Below the pieces are notes generated by a model. That model was not told the DNA's origin and did not search any database. It worked only from the letters and a program-made list of their open reading frames with translations. From Flavivirga jejuensis (lineage in GTDB: Bacteria > Bacteroidota > Bacteroidia > Flavobacteriales > Flavobacteriaceae), in contig NZ_JAUOEL010000002.1 in NCBI RefSeq assembly GCF_030540765.1, positions 310,001 to 374,000 of the forward strand: DNA of 64,000 bases, read 5' to 3'. The translations under genes and the position numbers were made by a program. Below, piece by piece: positions 51,883-60,345 of the stretch (the stretch's first letter is position 1; each line of letters starts with the position of its first letter).

Positions 51883-53745
51883 TTATTTTTTGAAACTAGC
51901 TTCAACTACAAAACCGTTTTTGTTACTTTTTACGCCGTCTAATTTTACTTCAAGACCGTTTTTGGTCTGTTTCCATTCTACTTTTTTATTGCTCCCTAGT
52001 ACCCTAACTGCTACGATATCGCCTTTTGTTTTATCTAAAGAATGAATTAAAATTTTATTCGCTGCTGCAACAAGTGATATGGCATATACTTTATTGTTCT
52101 TTGCAGTAAACCAAAAATCGCTATTAGTAAAACTTCTTTTAAACCCTTTTGAAGCTCTATGGCCTGTGCCATCTAAAAGCGTTTCTTCTTCTCCTTCATT
52201 GGCAATAATCCAACGTGAGGTACCATAAATCGCTTCTCCATTAGTAGCAATCCATTCGCCCATTTCTAAAAGTCCTTTTGAACTTGCTTCTGGCACGTGT
52301 CCTGTTCCATCAGGCCCTATATTTAATAAATAATTCCCACCTTTTGATATGATATCTACAAAATAATACAACAACTCTTTGGTGCTTTTCCAATCATGAT
52401 CATACACTTTATATCCCCAAGAATTATTGGTTGTTCCACAGGTTTCCCAATATTTATCTAACTTTTCTTTTGCTGATGGAATTTTATTATCGCCTGCATC
52501 TAAATAATCGCCGAACTCCCAACCTACTCTTCTGTTTACCAATATATTTGGGTTTGCATTGTAAACCATTTTGTAAAATTTAAAAGATTGTTCTTCGGTA
52601 GTAAATCCTTCACCATCAAACCATATTAAACGCAACTTTGGCAATAAAGCAATTAGCTCTTTAATTTGAGGGTAACTTTTAGATTCGTAATATTCGGCGT
52701 GTGTATTCGGACTTGGATCCCATAAATTTTTACCTGAAGGGTGCGTATAAATCCCTAAAGAGTCATTTATTTTTTTAACGTTTGCATAGTTACCATCACC
52801 CCCATCGTTCCAATCGTTTCCATGAGAATAATAGACTCCAAAATCCAGTCCTTCATTTAAACAAGCCTGATATAGTTCCTTTACAGCATCTGCTTTATAA
52901 GGTGTTGCATCTATCATATCATATTCCGAACTTTCTGAATCAAACAAGGCAAAACCATCGTGATGTTTAGAAGTAATCACTACATATTTCATTCCAGATG
53001 CTTTGGCTAATTTGGCAATATTCTGCGCAAAAGATTTATCTGGATTGAAGGTTTTAGCAAGCTTAGCATATTCTTCTCTTGGTATTTGAAAGGCATGCAT
53101 AAGCCATTCTGCAACTTTGGGTCCTGGATGAGGCGAATCATTTATTTTAGTGCCTTTCCACATACCTCCAGCCTGAGAATATAAACCCCAATGAATAAAC
53201 ATGCCAAATTTTGCTTCTTTAAAACGTTTTAGTGCTTCTTTTTTCTCATCAGATTGATTCATTTTTAACCATTCTTGATGATATTTACCAGAGCTAATGG
53301 GATTTTTATAATAAGGTATAATTCTTATGGTTTTAAAATCAGCACCTGTTTTTATTGAAATTGTATGTTTTTCTGTATTTACAAACTTAAATTTTTTGCT
53401 TAGTTCTGAAACTGCCTGATTTGAATTGATCTTATAACTTTTGGTCAAAGATTCCTCAAACTCTTGTTCGTTAACTTTTACTTTTACCAAGTTTTCTTCA
53501 ATCGAAACGCCATTGTTTAAAACTACTTGAAGAACATATTCAACTGAATGTTTTACACTAAAACTCCAAGAAAAAGTATTTTCTTTCTTTAGTGCATCTT
53601 TTTTATTTAGTATAATCCAATTATCTGTTTGGTCATATTGTGCTTCATTTAATAAAGGGAACTCAATCCTTTCTTTACAAGAGATTGATATTAAAAAAAT
53701 AGCGAATACAATAATAGTATATCCTCCTAATTTATTTTTAAACAT
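51883..53745 (-). CDS. GH29 alpha-L-fucosidase, lipoprotein
   Basis: 620 residues, lipobox SISC (Cys23). An N-terminal beta domain (about 25-155) precedes the GH29 barrel (about 165-500): RFKEAKFGMFIHWGLYSQ, VITSKHHDGFALFDS, LIWFDGEG with the nucleophile Asp377 and a short C-terminal sandwich. The extra N-terminal domain is unusual for simple GH29 enzymes and may bind carbohydrate. Retaining exo-alpha-L-fucosidase; acts on non-reducing-end fucose, presumably after the neighbouring sulfatases. Flanked by sulfatases at 5 and 24 bp. Confidence 0.93.
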   Translation of the reverse strand: MFKNKLGGYTIIVFAIFLISISCKERIEFPLLNEAQYDQTDNWIILNKKDALKKENTFSWSFSVKHSVEYVLQVVLNNGVSIEENLVKVKVNEQEFEESLTKSYKINSNQAVSELSKKFKFVNTEKHTISIKTGADFKTIRIIPYYKNPISSGKYHQEWLKMNQSDEKKEALKRFKEAKFGMFIHWGLYSQAGGMWKGTKINDSPHPGPKVAEWLMHAFQIPREEYAKLAKTFNPDKSFAQNIAKLAKASGMKYVVITSKHHDGFALFDSESSEYDMIDATPYKADAVKELYQACLNEGLDFGVYYSHGNDWNDGGDGNYANVKKINDSLGIYTHPSGKNLWDPSPNTHAEYYESKSYPQIKELIALLPKLRLIWFDGEGFTTEEQSFKFYKMVYNANPNILVNRRVGWEFGDYLDAGDNKIPSAKEKLDKYWETCGTTNNSWGYKVYDHDWKSTKELLYYFVDIISKGGNYLLNIGPDGTGHVPEASSKGLLEMGEWIATNGEAIYGTSRWIIANEGEEETLLDGTGHRASKGFKRSFTNSDFWFTAKNNKVYAISLVAAANKILIHSLDKTKGDIVAVRVLGSNKKVEWKQTKNGLEVKLDGVKSNKNGFVVEASFKK

Positions 53746-53769
53746 ATACAGTACTATTTAATTTGTTTT

Positions 53770-55254
53770 TTAATCCTTTTGAGGTTCCCATTCAGGAATG
53801 CCTTGCGCTTTTAACTGCTTGCTATACCGTAAATGCAAAGGTTGCTGTTTTACTCTTTTACGGTTTTCATTCACCATATAAGACAATGAGTTTTCCCACC
53901 ATGTAGTATACGATTCTTGAAATGCTTCAATAACCTTAGGATAATCTACGGCTAGGTTCTTTTTTTCTCCTGGGTCGTTTTCAATATCATACAGCTCTTT
54001 GTTGTTTACATACCGCCACTTTTGATTTCTTACTGCTACTTTGTTAAATTTTGCTTCATCAACAAGTCCAGATTTCCATCTACCACAATGCGTAAACAGA
54101 TTTCTATCTTTCCATTCCGTTTCTTTACTTTCTAATAAAGGCAATAATGAACGCCCTTCTAAAGTTTGCATTTTTTTAGGCAACTCTGCACCTGCCAACT
54201 CAATAAAAGTTTTATATAAATCTACATGGGCCGTAAGTTTATCTATATCTTTCCCTTCAGTTAAAACACCTTTCCAATAAAAAAATAAAGGCACGTGATT
54301 TCCGCCCTCATTGGGTGAATTTTTCCCTCCTTTTAAGCCCGCATTGTAATGCTTTACTTTTTTACCATTTAAAGTGCCTCTTAAATGCGTTCCTCCATTA
54401 TCTGTAGTAAAAATAACAAGCGTGTTTTCTAATGCATCCCACTCGTTTAGCTTGCTCATCAATTTTCCAAAGTTGTCATCAATGTTTTCAATCATTCCAT
54501 ACCTCCCTGCAGTACCTTCATCGTAACCTAAATCTAAAAAGCGCTTTTTGTAAGATTCTGGAGCAATTAAAGGGGCGTGTGGTGCATTTAATGACAGATA
54601 AGTAAAGAATGGTTTCTTAGTGTTTACCTGATTTTTTGTCCAAGCCAATGCGGCATCGAAAAATATATCGGTACAAAACCCTTTTGTTTTCACAATGGTT
54701 TCATTGTGTAACAAAACATTATCAAAATATAAGTTTTCTTCATTTGGTGGAAAGTCTCCTAATTTTACCTGACCAATCCCTCCTGCTCCGTGCATTAATA
54801 CTTCATTAAAACCTCTGTTTTGAGGTAAATATTCGTCTGCATCTCCTAAATGCCATTTACCAAAAAGACCTGTTTTGTAACCTGCAGACTGCAATGCTTC
54901 TGGAAGTGTGTACACATTTAACGCCATTCTTTCACGCTCTAAAATTGTGTGAGTTACTCCCGATTTAAATTCATGAGCTCCACTCATTAATGCAGCCCTT
55001 GTTGGAGCGCAAGTAGGACTTACATGATACTCCGTAGAACGTGTCGATTTTTGATAAAAAGCATCAATATTAGGGGTTTTTACTACTTTATTTCCCATGC
55101 AAGACAAATCTCCCATACCTTGGTCGTCTGTCATCACAAAAATGATGTTTGGTTTGCTGTCTTTTAGATTATCTAAACTTATTTGTGCTTGTGTCATTTG
55201 TAAAAAACACAATGCAGACCACAAACAAAGACCCGTATGAAAAATTTTATTCAC
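53770..55254 (-). CDS. S1-family sulfatase (CAPTR)
   Basis: 494 residues, signal peptide to TQAQ (about 24). Motifs: MTDDQGMGD, Cys82-Ala-Pro-Thr-Arg, GKWHLGD, LNAPHAP and FTTDNGG. Paralogue of 13556-15409, but without that protein's C-terminal extension and without a lipobox. Soluble periplasmic enzyme by inference; gaps of 9 and 24 bp to its neighbours. Confidence 0.93.
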   Translation of the reverse strand: MNKIFHTGLCLWSALCFLQMTQAQISLDNLKDSKPNIIFVMTDDQGMGDLSCMGNKVVKTPNIDAFYQKSTRSTEYHVSPTCAPTRAALMSGAHEFKSGVTHTILERERMALNVYTLPEALQSAGYKTGLFGKWHLGDADEYLPQNRGFNEVLMHGAGGIGQVKLGDFPPNEENLYFDNVLLHNETIVKTKGFCTDIFFDAALAWTKNQVNTKKPFFTYLSLNAPHAPLIAPESYKKRFLDLGYDEGTAGRYGMIENIDDNFGKLMSKLNEWDALENTLVIFTTDNGGTHLRGTLNGKKVKHYNAGLKGGKNSPNEGGNHVPLFFYWKGVLTEGKDIDKLTAHVDLYKTFIELAGAELPKKMQTLEGRSLLPLLESKETEWKDRNLFTHCGRWKSGLVDEAKFNKVAVRNQKWRYVNNKELYDIENDPGEKKNLAVDYPKVIEAFQESYTTWWENSLSYMVNENRKRVKQQPLHLRYSKQLKAQGIPEWEPQKD

Positions 55255-55263
55255 GATTTATCT

Positions 55264-57135
55264 TTAATTGATTTCATGCAATTTTCCCTTAACCAGATAC
55301 CTATTTTCATCAATTAAGATAAAAATATATTCTTTTGCTTCTTTTGGAATTGTAAACGTGTAACCTAGTTTATTTGCACTCGCTTTTACTGGTACTTCAT
55401 AATATGTAGATTTCACTTTTCTCACCTTCTTCTTTGCTGTATTTTCATCTGAAATTTTTACAATCGCATAGCTTTCTATAATTTCAGATTTTCCTTTCTC
55501 CAATTGAATAGAAGCTTTCCCTGATTTTTTATCAAAAGAATCGCCAACCACAACAGGAAGAGAAGATTCATTTTTAGATTTTAATGGATTTTTATAAGGC
55601 AACTTCGCATCGTAATCCTTCAAGTATTTTTCTAATCTTGAGGCTAAATCTTTGACAATTTCTGGCTCTTGTTCAGCAATATTAAACTGTTCTTCTAAAT
55701 CAGCTCTCTTTCCATCTTTATATAAACGATACAATTCATAGTTACCTGAAATAAAATTCTTGTATAATTTATAATCTCCAGCTCTTATAGCAGACTGTTT
55801 TTTCTCATCATCGCCATAAGGGAAATGCCACCATAAATCTTCTCTAGGTTTACCATTACTATACTTAACCTCTTTTTCATTGTTCATTAACACATTAGAA
55901 ATATCTAATCCATCTAAATCAGAACTATATTTAGCAGGTATTTTGCTATTTGTAAGATTTAAAATTGTTGGAAAAAAGTCTAATTGATTGATTAAAGCAT
56001 CATGCGTTTTTCCTTTAGAAATATTAGGTCCTGTAACTAGCATTGGCACTCTAATTCCGCCTTCTTCAGAATACTTTTTACCCTTATCTAAAGGTGCATT
56101 GTCTGACATGATTTCACGTCCACGCTTTTCTGCTCCGCCATTATCCGAGGAAAAGAAAATGTATGTAGTTTCATATAATTTTTTACCTGGATTTCTTGGA
56201 TCATCCGTTTTCTTTAGCAAATCTACCACACGCCCTAAACTCCAATCTAAAGTGGTTACCATTGCACCAAAATAAGGATTGGTTTGCCCTCCTGTACGTA
56301 TTGGAATATCTTCTTTAGGAAACTCTACACCTAATTTATCACAGTAGTATTGTAGTAGTTCTTTGTTTTTTGTGTGAATTGGATAATGTACCATCCAATG
56401 TGCCAGATACAAGAAAAAAGGTTCTTCTTTACTGTTTTTGATAAACTCTAATGCATTTTCTGTAACCTCATCCTTTGGATATGAAATCCCTTCAGGAGAT
56501 TCTTTTGTAAAAGGAAAATACTTCTCTTTACTTAATCTATATTTATCATTTTTTGCATTTGTCGCAAAATAATTCACACGATTTTTTACTCCTTTAGGAC
56601 CTTGATGTGCGCCTCTAGATTCGTGTGCAAAATCAAAACCTTGATTTGATGAACTCTGAATTTGAAGACTTCCTGCATGCCACTTACCTACATGCCCCGT
56701 TTTATAACCATTCATTTTTAGCGCCTCAGCAATGGTAAAATGCTCTGGCATTAATCCGCCAGGTAAAAAAGGATGTGTATAGCTTGAAGATTTTTTAAAT
56801 TTAGGGATTCCTCCTCCAGATACATTTGTTACGCCTGTTTTTGCAGGATGCAATCCTGATAAAATAGAACATCTGGAAGGTGCACAAGTAGGCGCTGGAG
56901 AATACCCGTTTGTAAAATTCACAGCCTCTTGTGCCAATTTTGTAATGTTTGGTGTATCCCAAGCACAAGGGGCATCTAAATCATTTAATTGTATGTCCTG
57001 CCAACCCAAATCATCTGCATAAAATATAATAACATTGGGTTTTATTAATTCTCCTTTTTTCTGACTATGTATATAGTTAGAAGAAAATAATGCAAGAAAT
57101 GCTATGGTTAAAATTGTTCTATTAGTTTTCATCAT
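55264..57135 (-). CDS. S1-family sulfatase (CAPSR) with C-terminal beta domain, tandem copy 1
   Basis: 623 residues, signal peptide to about 25. Motifs: FYADDLGWQD, Cys84-Ala-Pro-Ser-Arg, GHVGKWHAG and FSSDNGG. A C-terminal beta module (about 520-623) ends with IFILIDENRYLVKG. It and the next gene upstream (57205-59100) are near-duplicates over their whole length, e.g. GFDFAHESRGAHQGPK and RVVDLLKKTDDPRNPGKKLY. A more distant, T9SS-exported relative is at 15655-18144. Hairpin 57155-57187 lies in the 69-bp gap before it. Confidence 0.93.
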   Translation of the reverse strand: MMKTNRTILTIAFLALFSSNYIHSQKKGELIKPNVIIFYADDLGWQDIQLNDLDAPCAWDTPNITKLAQEAVNFTNGYSPAPTCAPSRCSILSGLHPAKTGVTNVSGGGIPKFKKSSSYTHPFLPGGLMPEHFTIAEALKMNGYKTGHVGKWHAGSLQIQSSSNQGFDFAHESRGAHQGPKGVKNRVNYFATNAKNDKYRLSKEKYFPFTKESPEGISYPKDEVTENALEFIKNSKEEPFFLYLAHWMVHYPIHTKNKELLQYYCDKLGVEFPKEDIPIRTGGQTNPYFGAMVTTLDWSLGRVVDLLKKTDDPRNPGKKLYETTYIFFSSDNGGAEKRGREIMSDNAPLDKGKKYSEEGGIRVPMLVTGPNISKGKTHDALINQLDFFPTILNLTNSKIPAKYSSDLDGLDISNVLMNNEKEVKYSNGKPREDLWWHFPYGDDEKKQSAIRAGDYKLYKNFISGNYELYRLYKDGKRADLEEQFNIAEQEPEIVKDLASRLEKYLKDYDAKLPYKNPLKSKNESSLPVVVGDSFDKKSGKASIQLEKGKSEIIESYAIVKISDENTAKKKVRKVKSTYYEVPVKASANKLGYTFTIPKEAKEYIFILIDENRYLVKGKLHEIN

Positions 57136-57154
57136 ATTATTTTTAAATATAGAT

Positions 57155-57187
57155 GTGATACTGTTATTTTAATAAAAACAGTATCAC
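57155..57187 (-). other. Hairpin inside the twelve-gene operon
   Basis: Perfect 11-bp inverted repeat GTGATACTGTT / AACAGTATCAC with an 11-nt loop in the gap between the tandem sulfatase genes. No T-run follows closely, so it is more likely an mRNA processing or stability element, or a weak terminator setting gene dosage, than a full stop. Confidence 0.55.
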
Positions 57188-57204
57188 AACCAAAGCCCTC
57201 TCTT

Positions 57205-59100
57205 TTAATTTGTTTCGTGAAATTCACTTTTTACCATGAATCTATTTTCATCAATCAAAATAATTCCATACTGTGTTGCTTCATTAGGAACTGTTAAAGT
57301 AAATTCTAATTTATCTTTACTAGATTCAACAGGTAAGCTTTCGTACTGCCCTTTTATTTTTCTTGGTTTCCCGTTTTTCTTCTTTTTTGCATTTAAGTTT
57401 TGGTAACACACAAGAGCATAAGCTTCTATTACTTTAGATTTTCCCGCTTCCAGTTTTACTGTATATTTTTTAGACTTTTTGTTAAAAGAATCAGAAACTA
57501 TTGTTGGAATTGTAGTTGCTTTTGCTTTTTCTGAAGCGTCTTTAACTCTTGAAAGATCTTTATAAGGATACTTAGCATTATAATCCTTTAAATACGTTTC
57601 TAATCTTGTAGATAAATCTTTAACAATTTCAGGAGCGCTTTTTGCGATATCGTGCTTTTCTTCTAAATCTGCTCTTTCCCCATTTTTATACAAACGGTAC
57701 AATTCATAGTTCCCTTTAACATGATTTTTATACAATTTGTAATCTCCACGTCTTATTGCTGATTGCATTTGACGGTCTTGATTATGCGGGAAATGCCACC
57801 ATAAATCTTCTCTTACTTCACCTTTATTGTTTTTAATATCTTCATCATTATTATGTAATACGCCCGAAATATTTAATCCATCTAAGTCTGAACTATATTT
57901 AGCAGGTATTTTACTATTGGTAAGACTTAGAATAGTTGGAAAAAAGTCTAGCTGATTCACTAAACCATCATATGTTTTACCTTTTGGAATGTTTGGTCCC
58001 GAAATTAGCAAAGGCACTCTAACCCCTCCTTCTTGAGCATATTTTTTTCCTTCGTCTAAAGGAAAATTATCTGTAACAATATCTCCATGTGCTTTTTCTA
58101 CACCTCCGTTATCAGAAGAGAAAAAGATATAAGTAGTCTCGTATAATTTTTTTCCGGGATTTCTAGGGTCATCCGTTTTCTTTAACAAATCTACCACACG
58201 CCCTAAACTCCAGTCTAAAGTAGTTACCATAGAGCCATAAAAAGGGTTTGTTTGTCCGCCAGTCTTAATTGGAATATTTTCTTTTGGAAATTCTATTCCC
58301 AGTTTATCGCAATAATATTGTAATAATTCACGGTTTTTAGTGTGAATTGGAGCGTGTACCAACCAGTGCGCTAAATATAAAAAGAAAGGTTCGCTTTTAC
58401 TTTCATTAATAAACTTCAATGCATTTTCTGTTACATCATCATATGGATAAGAAATTCCTTCTGGAGATTCTTTTGTGAATGGAGGGTATTTTTCATCACT
58501 CAAACGATATGCATCATTTTTTTTATGCGTTGCAAATTTTGTTAAACGATTACCTGGATGTTTAGGTCCTTGATGTGCTCCTCTAGATTCGTGAGCAAAA
58601 TCAAAACCTTGATTTGTTGATTTCTGATGTTTTAAACTTCCAACATGCCACTTACCTACATGGCCTGTTTTATAGCCATTTATTTTTAAAGCTTCTGCAA
58701 TAGTAAAGCGTTCAGGGTTTATACCTTCTGGAAAAAAGGGTGTTATATAACTTGAACGTCCTAGTGCTTGCGGTAGCTTTCCTCCTGCAACATGTGTAAC
58801 TCCTGTTTTTGTTGGGTGTAATCCAGTTAACAAAGAACATCTAGAAGGTGCGCAGGTAGGCGCAGGAGAATATCCGTTTGTAAAGTTTAAAGCCTCTTTT
58901 GCTAATTTTGAAATATTAGGGGTTTCCCAAGGACTTGGTTCATCTAAATTGTTGATTTCTGTATCCTGCCAACCCAAATCATCTACATAAAAAATGATGA
59001 TATTTGGCTGAATAGTATTTCCTTTTTTCTGCCCCTGAACTGGAATAGAAAAAAGGGATACTGATAAAAGTATCATTAAAAAAGAGTGTAGTGTTTTCAT
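57205..59100 (-). CDS. S1-family sulfatase (CAPSR) with C-terminal beta domain, tandem copy 2
   Basis: 631 residues, signal peptide to VQGQ (about 24). Motifs: FYVDDLGWQD, Cys83-Ala-Pro-Ser-Arg, GHVGKWHVG and FSSDNGG. The C-terminal module is slightly longer and Lys-rich (LNAKKKKNGKPRK). Near-duplicate of the next gene; the greatest divergence is in the C-terminal module and in the insert after CAPSR, which suggests change in substrate contacts. Gap of 28 bp to the putative glycosidase upstream. Confidence 0.93.
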   Translation of the reverse strand: MKTLHSFLMILLSVSLFSIPVQGQKKGNTIQPNIIIFYVDDLGWQDTEINNLDEPSPWETPNISKLAKEALNFTNGYSPAPTCAPSRCSLLTGLHPTKTGVTHVAGGKLPQALGRSSYITPFFPEGINPERFTIAEALKINGYKTGHVGKWHVGSLKHQKSTNQGFDFAHESRGAHQGPKHPGNRLTKFATHKKNDAYRLSDEKYPPFTKESPEGISYPYDDVTENALKFINESKSEPFFLYLAHWLVHAPIHTKNRELLQYYCDKLGIEFPKENIPIKTGGQTNPFYGSMVTTLDWSLGRVVDLLKKTDDPRNPGKKLYETTYIFFSSDNGGVEKAHGDIVTDNFPLDEGKKYAQEGGVRVPLLISGPNIPKGKTYDGLVNQLDFFPTILSLTNSKIPAKYSSDLDGLNISGVLHNNDEDIKNNKGEVREDLWWHFPHNQDRQMQSAIRRGDYKLYKNHVKGNYELYRLYKNGERADLEEKHDIAKSAPEIVKDLSTRLETYLKDYNAKYPYKDLSRVKDASEKAKATTIPTIVSDSFNKKSKKYTVKLEAGKSKVIEAYALVCYQNLNAKKKKNGKPRKIKGQYESLPVESSKDKLEFTLTVPNEATQYGIILIDENRFMVKSEFHETN

Positions 59101-59128
59101 TTATATAATTGCTTTTTTTATTAAAGTT

Positions 59129-60334
59129 TTATTTCCAATTTAATTGAGCTGTTTTATTTTTAATATCTAAAACAACATCTAAATGTTCAAAAGATCTGGT
59201 ATAAACATAACCGTCTTTTTTAGCATCCCCTTTTGGAGCTCCTAATTTTTTCTCATACTGCGGAAATGTTTTCATCCATACAGCAGATCTATTAGTAGCG
59301 TATCCATCATGAGGATATACATAGCTATATTTTTCAGCACAAACTAGAAAAATGGCCAACAGATAATCTAAACGCTTTGCAAAATTATCTTTCTTACTCA
59401 GTTTCTTTCTTACATCATCAATACCAGTTTCTGCATTTTTTAAGGCTTTACCCAAACCTAGAGACATGGCGATTATATTTCCTTCTCTAGCTGATTTTTG
59501 CACAGCTTCAATCCCTTTTGCTAGATAATCTTCATAAGTCATACCAAAGTTTTCATGTTCAAAACCTTCAATATAAGATCCGTCAAAATATTTTAAATAA
59601 CTTCTACCAACATCTTTAAAATTAGGTCGAACTCTTAAAATATTAGCGAGTAAAATATTATCTTTTCCATACCTCGTATTTAAATCTTTCATCATTGTTA
59701 AGTAACCAGCCTCAACTTGTTTTTGTTTCTCATTACCTACTCTATTACCGAAAAACCCTGGAGCTAACACCTTTATATTTGCATCCATAAACACGCCATC
59801 TATATATGGACTGCTTGTTATCTCCCCAACATGATCTAACCAATGCGAACGAACGTAATCTTTTGAAATGTCAAAAAAGCCTGTTTTTTTATTTGGCATT
59901 ACAGCTTTTTCCCCGCTTGAGTTTACCAAATATGCATCAGGATGCTTCTGAAAAAAATATCTATCAGCTTTATATCCAGCCCAGTTAATTACAACGTTTT
60001 TATAATACAATATTTTTGTGTCTGGATTTAATTTTTTCACCGCTTTAGCGGCAACAAGAGTTCCATCCTCTGTAGAACCATAAGTCTTACTACCTGTTGT
60101 TTTTTCGAAAGTAATTAACGGATGTTTGGCCAAAAACTTAAGTTCTTCCTTTGTAAAGGAAGTGCTTTTACGAAGATGCATATACAAAGGCATAGTATCC
60201 CAAGAGAACTCAGGTAAATTGTTTTTTACTTTAGAAGCATCTATTCCTTGTGCTTTACAAGAATTTAAAGTAACTACAAATAGTAATACTAATAAATATC
60301 TAAAATTCATTTTACTCAACAAGTGTTTAATCAT
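59129..60334 (-). CDS. Lipoprotein putative glycoside hydrolase (GHL15-like TIM barrel)
   Basis: 401 residues from this ATG; an in-frame ATG at 60310 (MNFRYLLVLLFVVTLNSC) also gives a good lipoprotein signal, and I cannot decide between them. Lipid Cys26 in the longer form. The barrel has SPYIDGVFMDAN (Asp184), FDGSYIEGFEHEN (Glu256) and GYVYTRSFEHLD near the end, the same ordered blocks as in the T9SS protein at 2598-4748 (Asp421, Glu486). Length is close to a single catalytic domain. Being bound to the membrane rather than exported, it may process imported fragments of the same polymer. Gap of 11 bp to the GH29-like gene. Confidence 0.65.
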   Translation of the reverse strand: MIKHLLSKMNFRYLLVLLFVVTLNSCKAQGIDASKVKNNLPEFSWDTMPLYMHLRKSTSFTKEELKFLAKHPLITFEKTTGSKTYGSTEDGTLVAAKAVKKLNPDTKILYYKNVVINWAGYKADRYFFQKHPDAYLVNSSGEKAVMPNKKTGFFDISKDYVRSHWLDHVGEITSSPYIDGVFMDANIKVLAPGFFGNRVGNEKQKQVEAGYLTMMKDLNTRYGKDNILLANILRVRPNFKDVGRSYLKYFDGSYIEGFEHENFGMTYEDYLAKGIEAVQKSAREGNIIAMSLGLGKALKNAETGIDDVRKKLSKKDNFAKRLDYLLAIFLVCAEKYSYVYPHDGYATNRSAVWMKTFPQYEKKLGAPKGDAKKDGYVYTRSFEHLDVVLDIKNKTAQLNWK

Positions 60335-60345
60335 TATTTTTTCTT

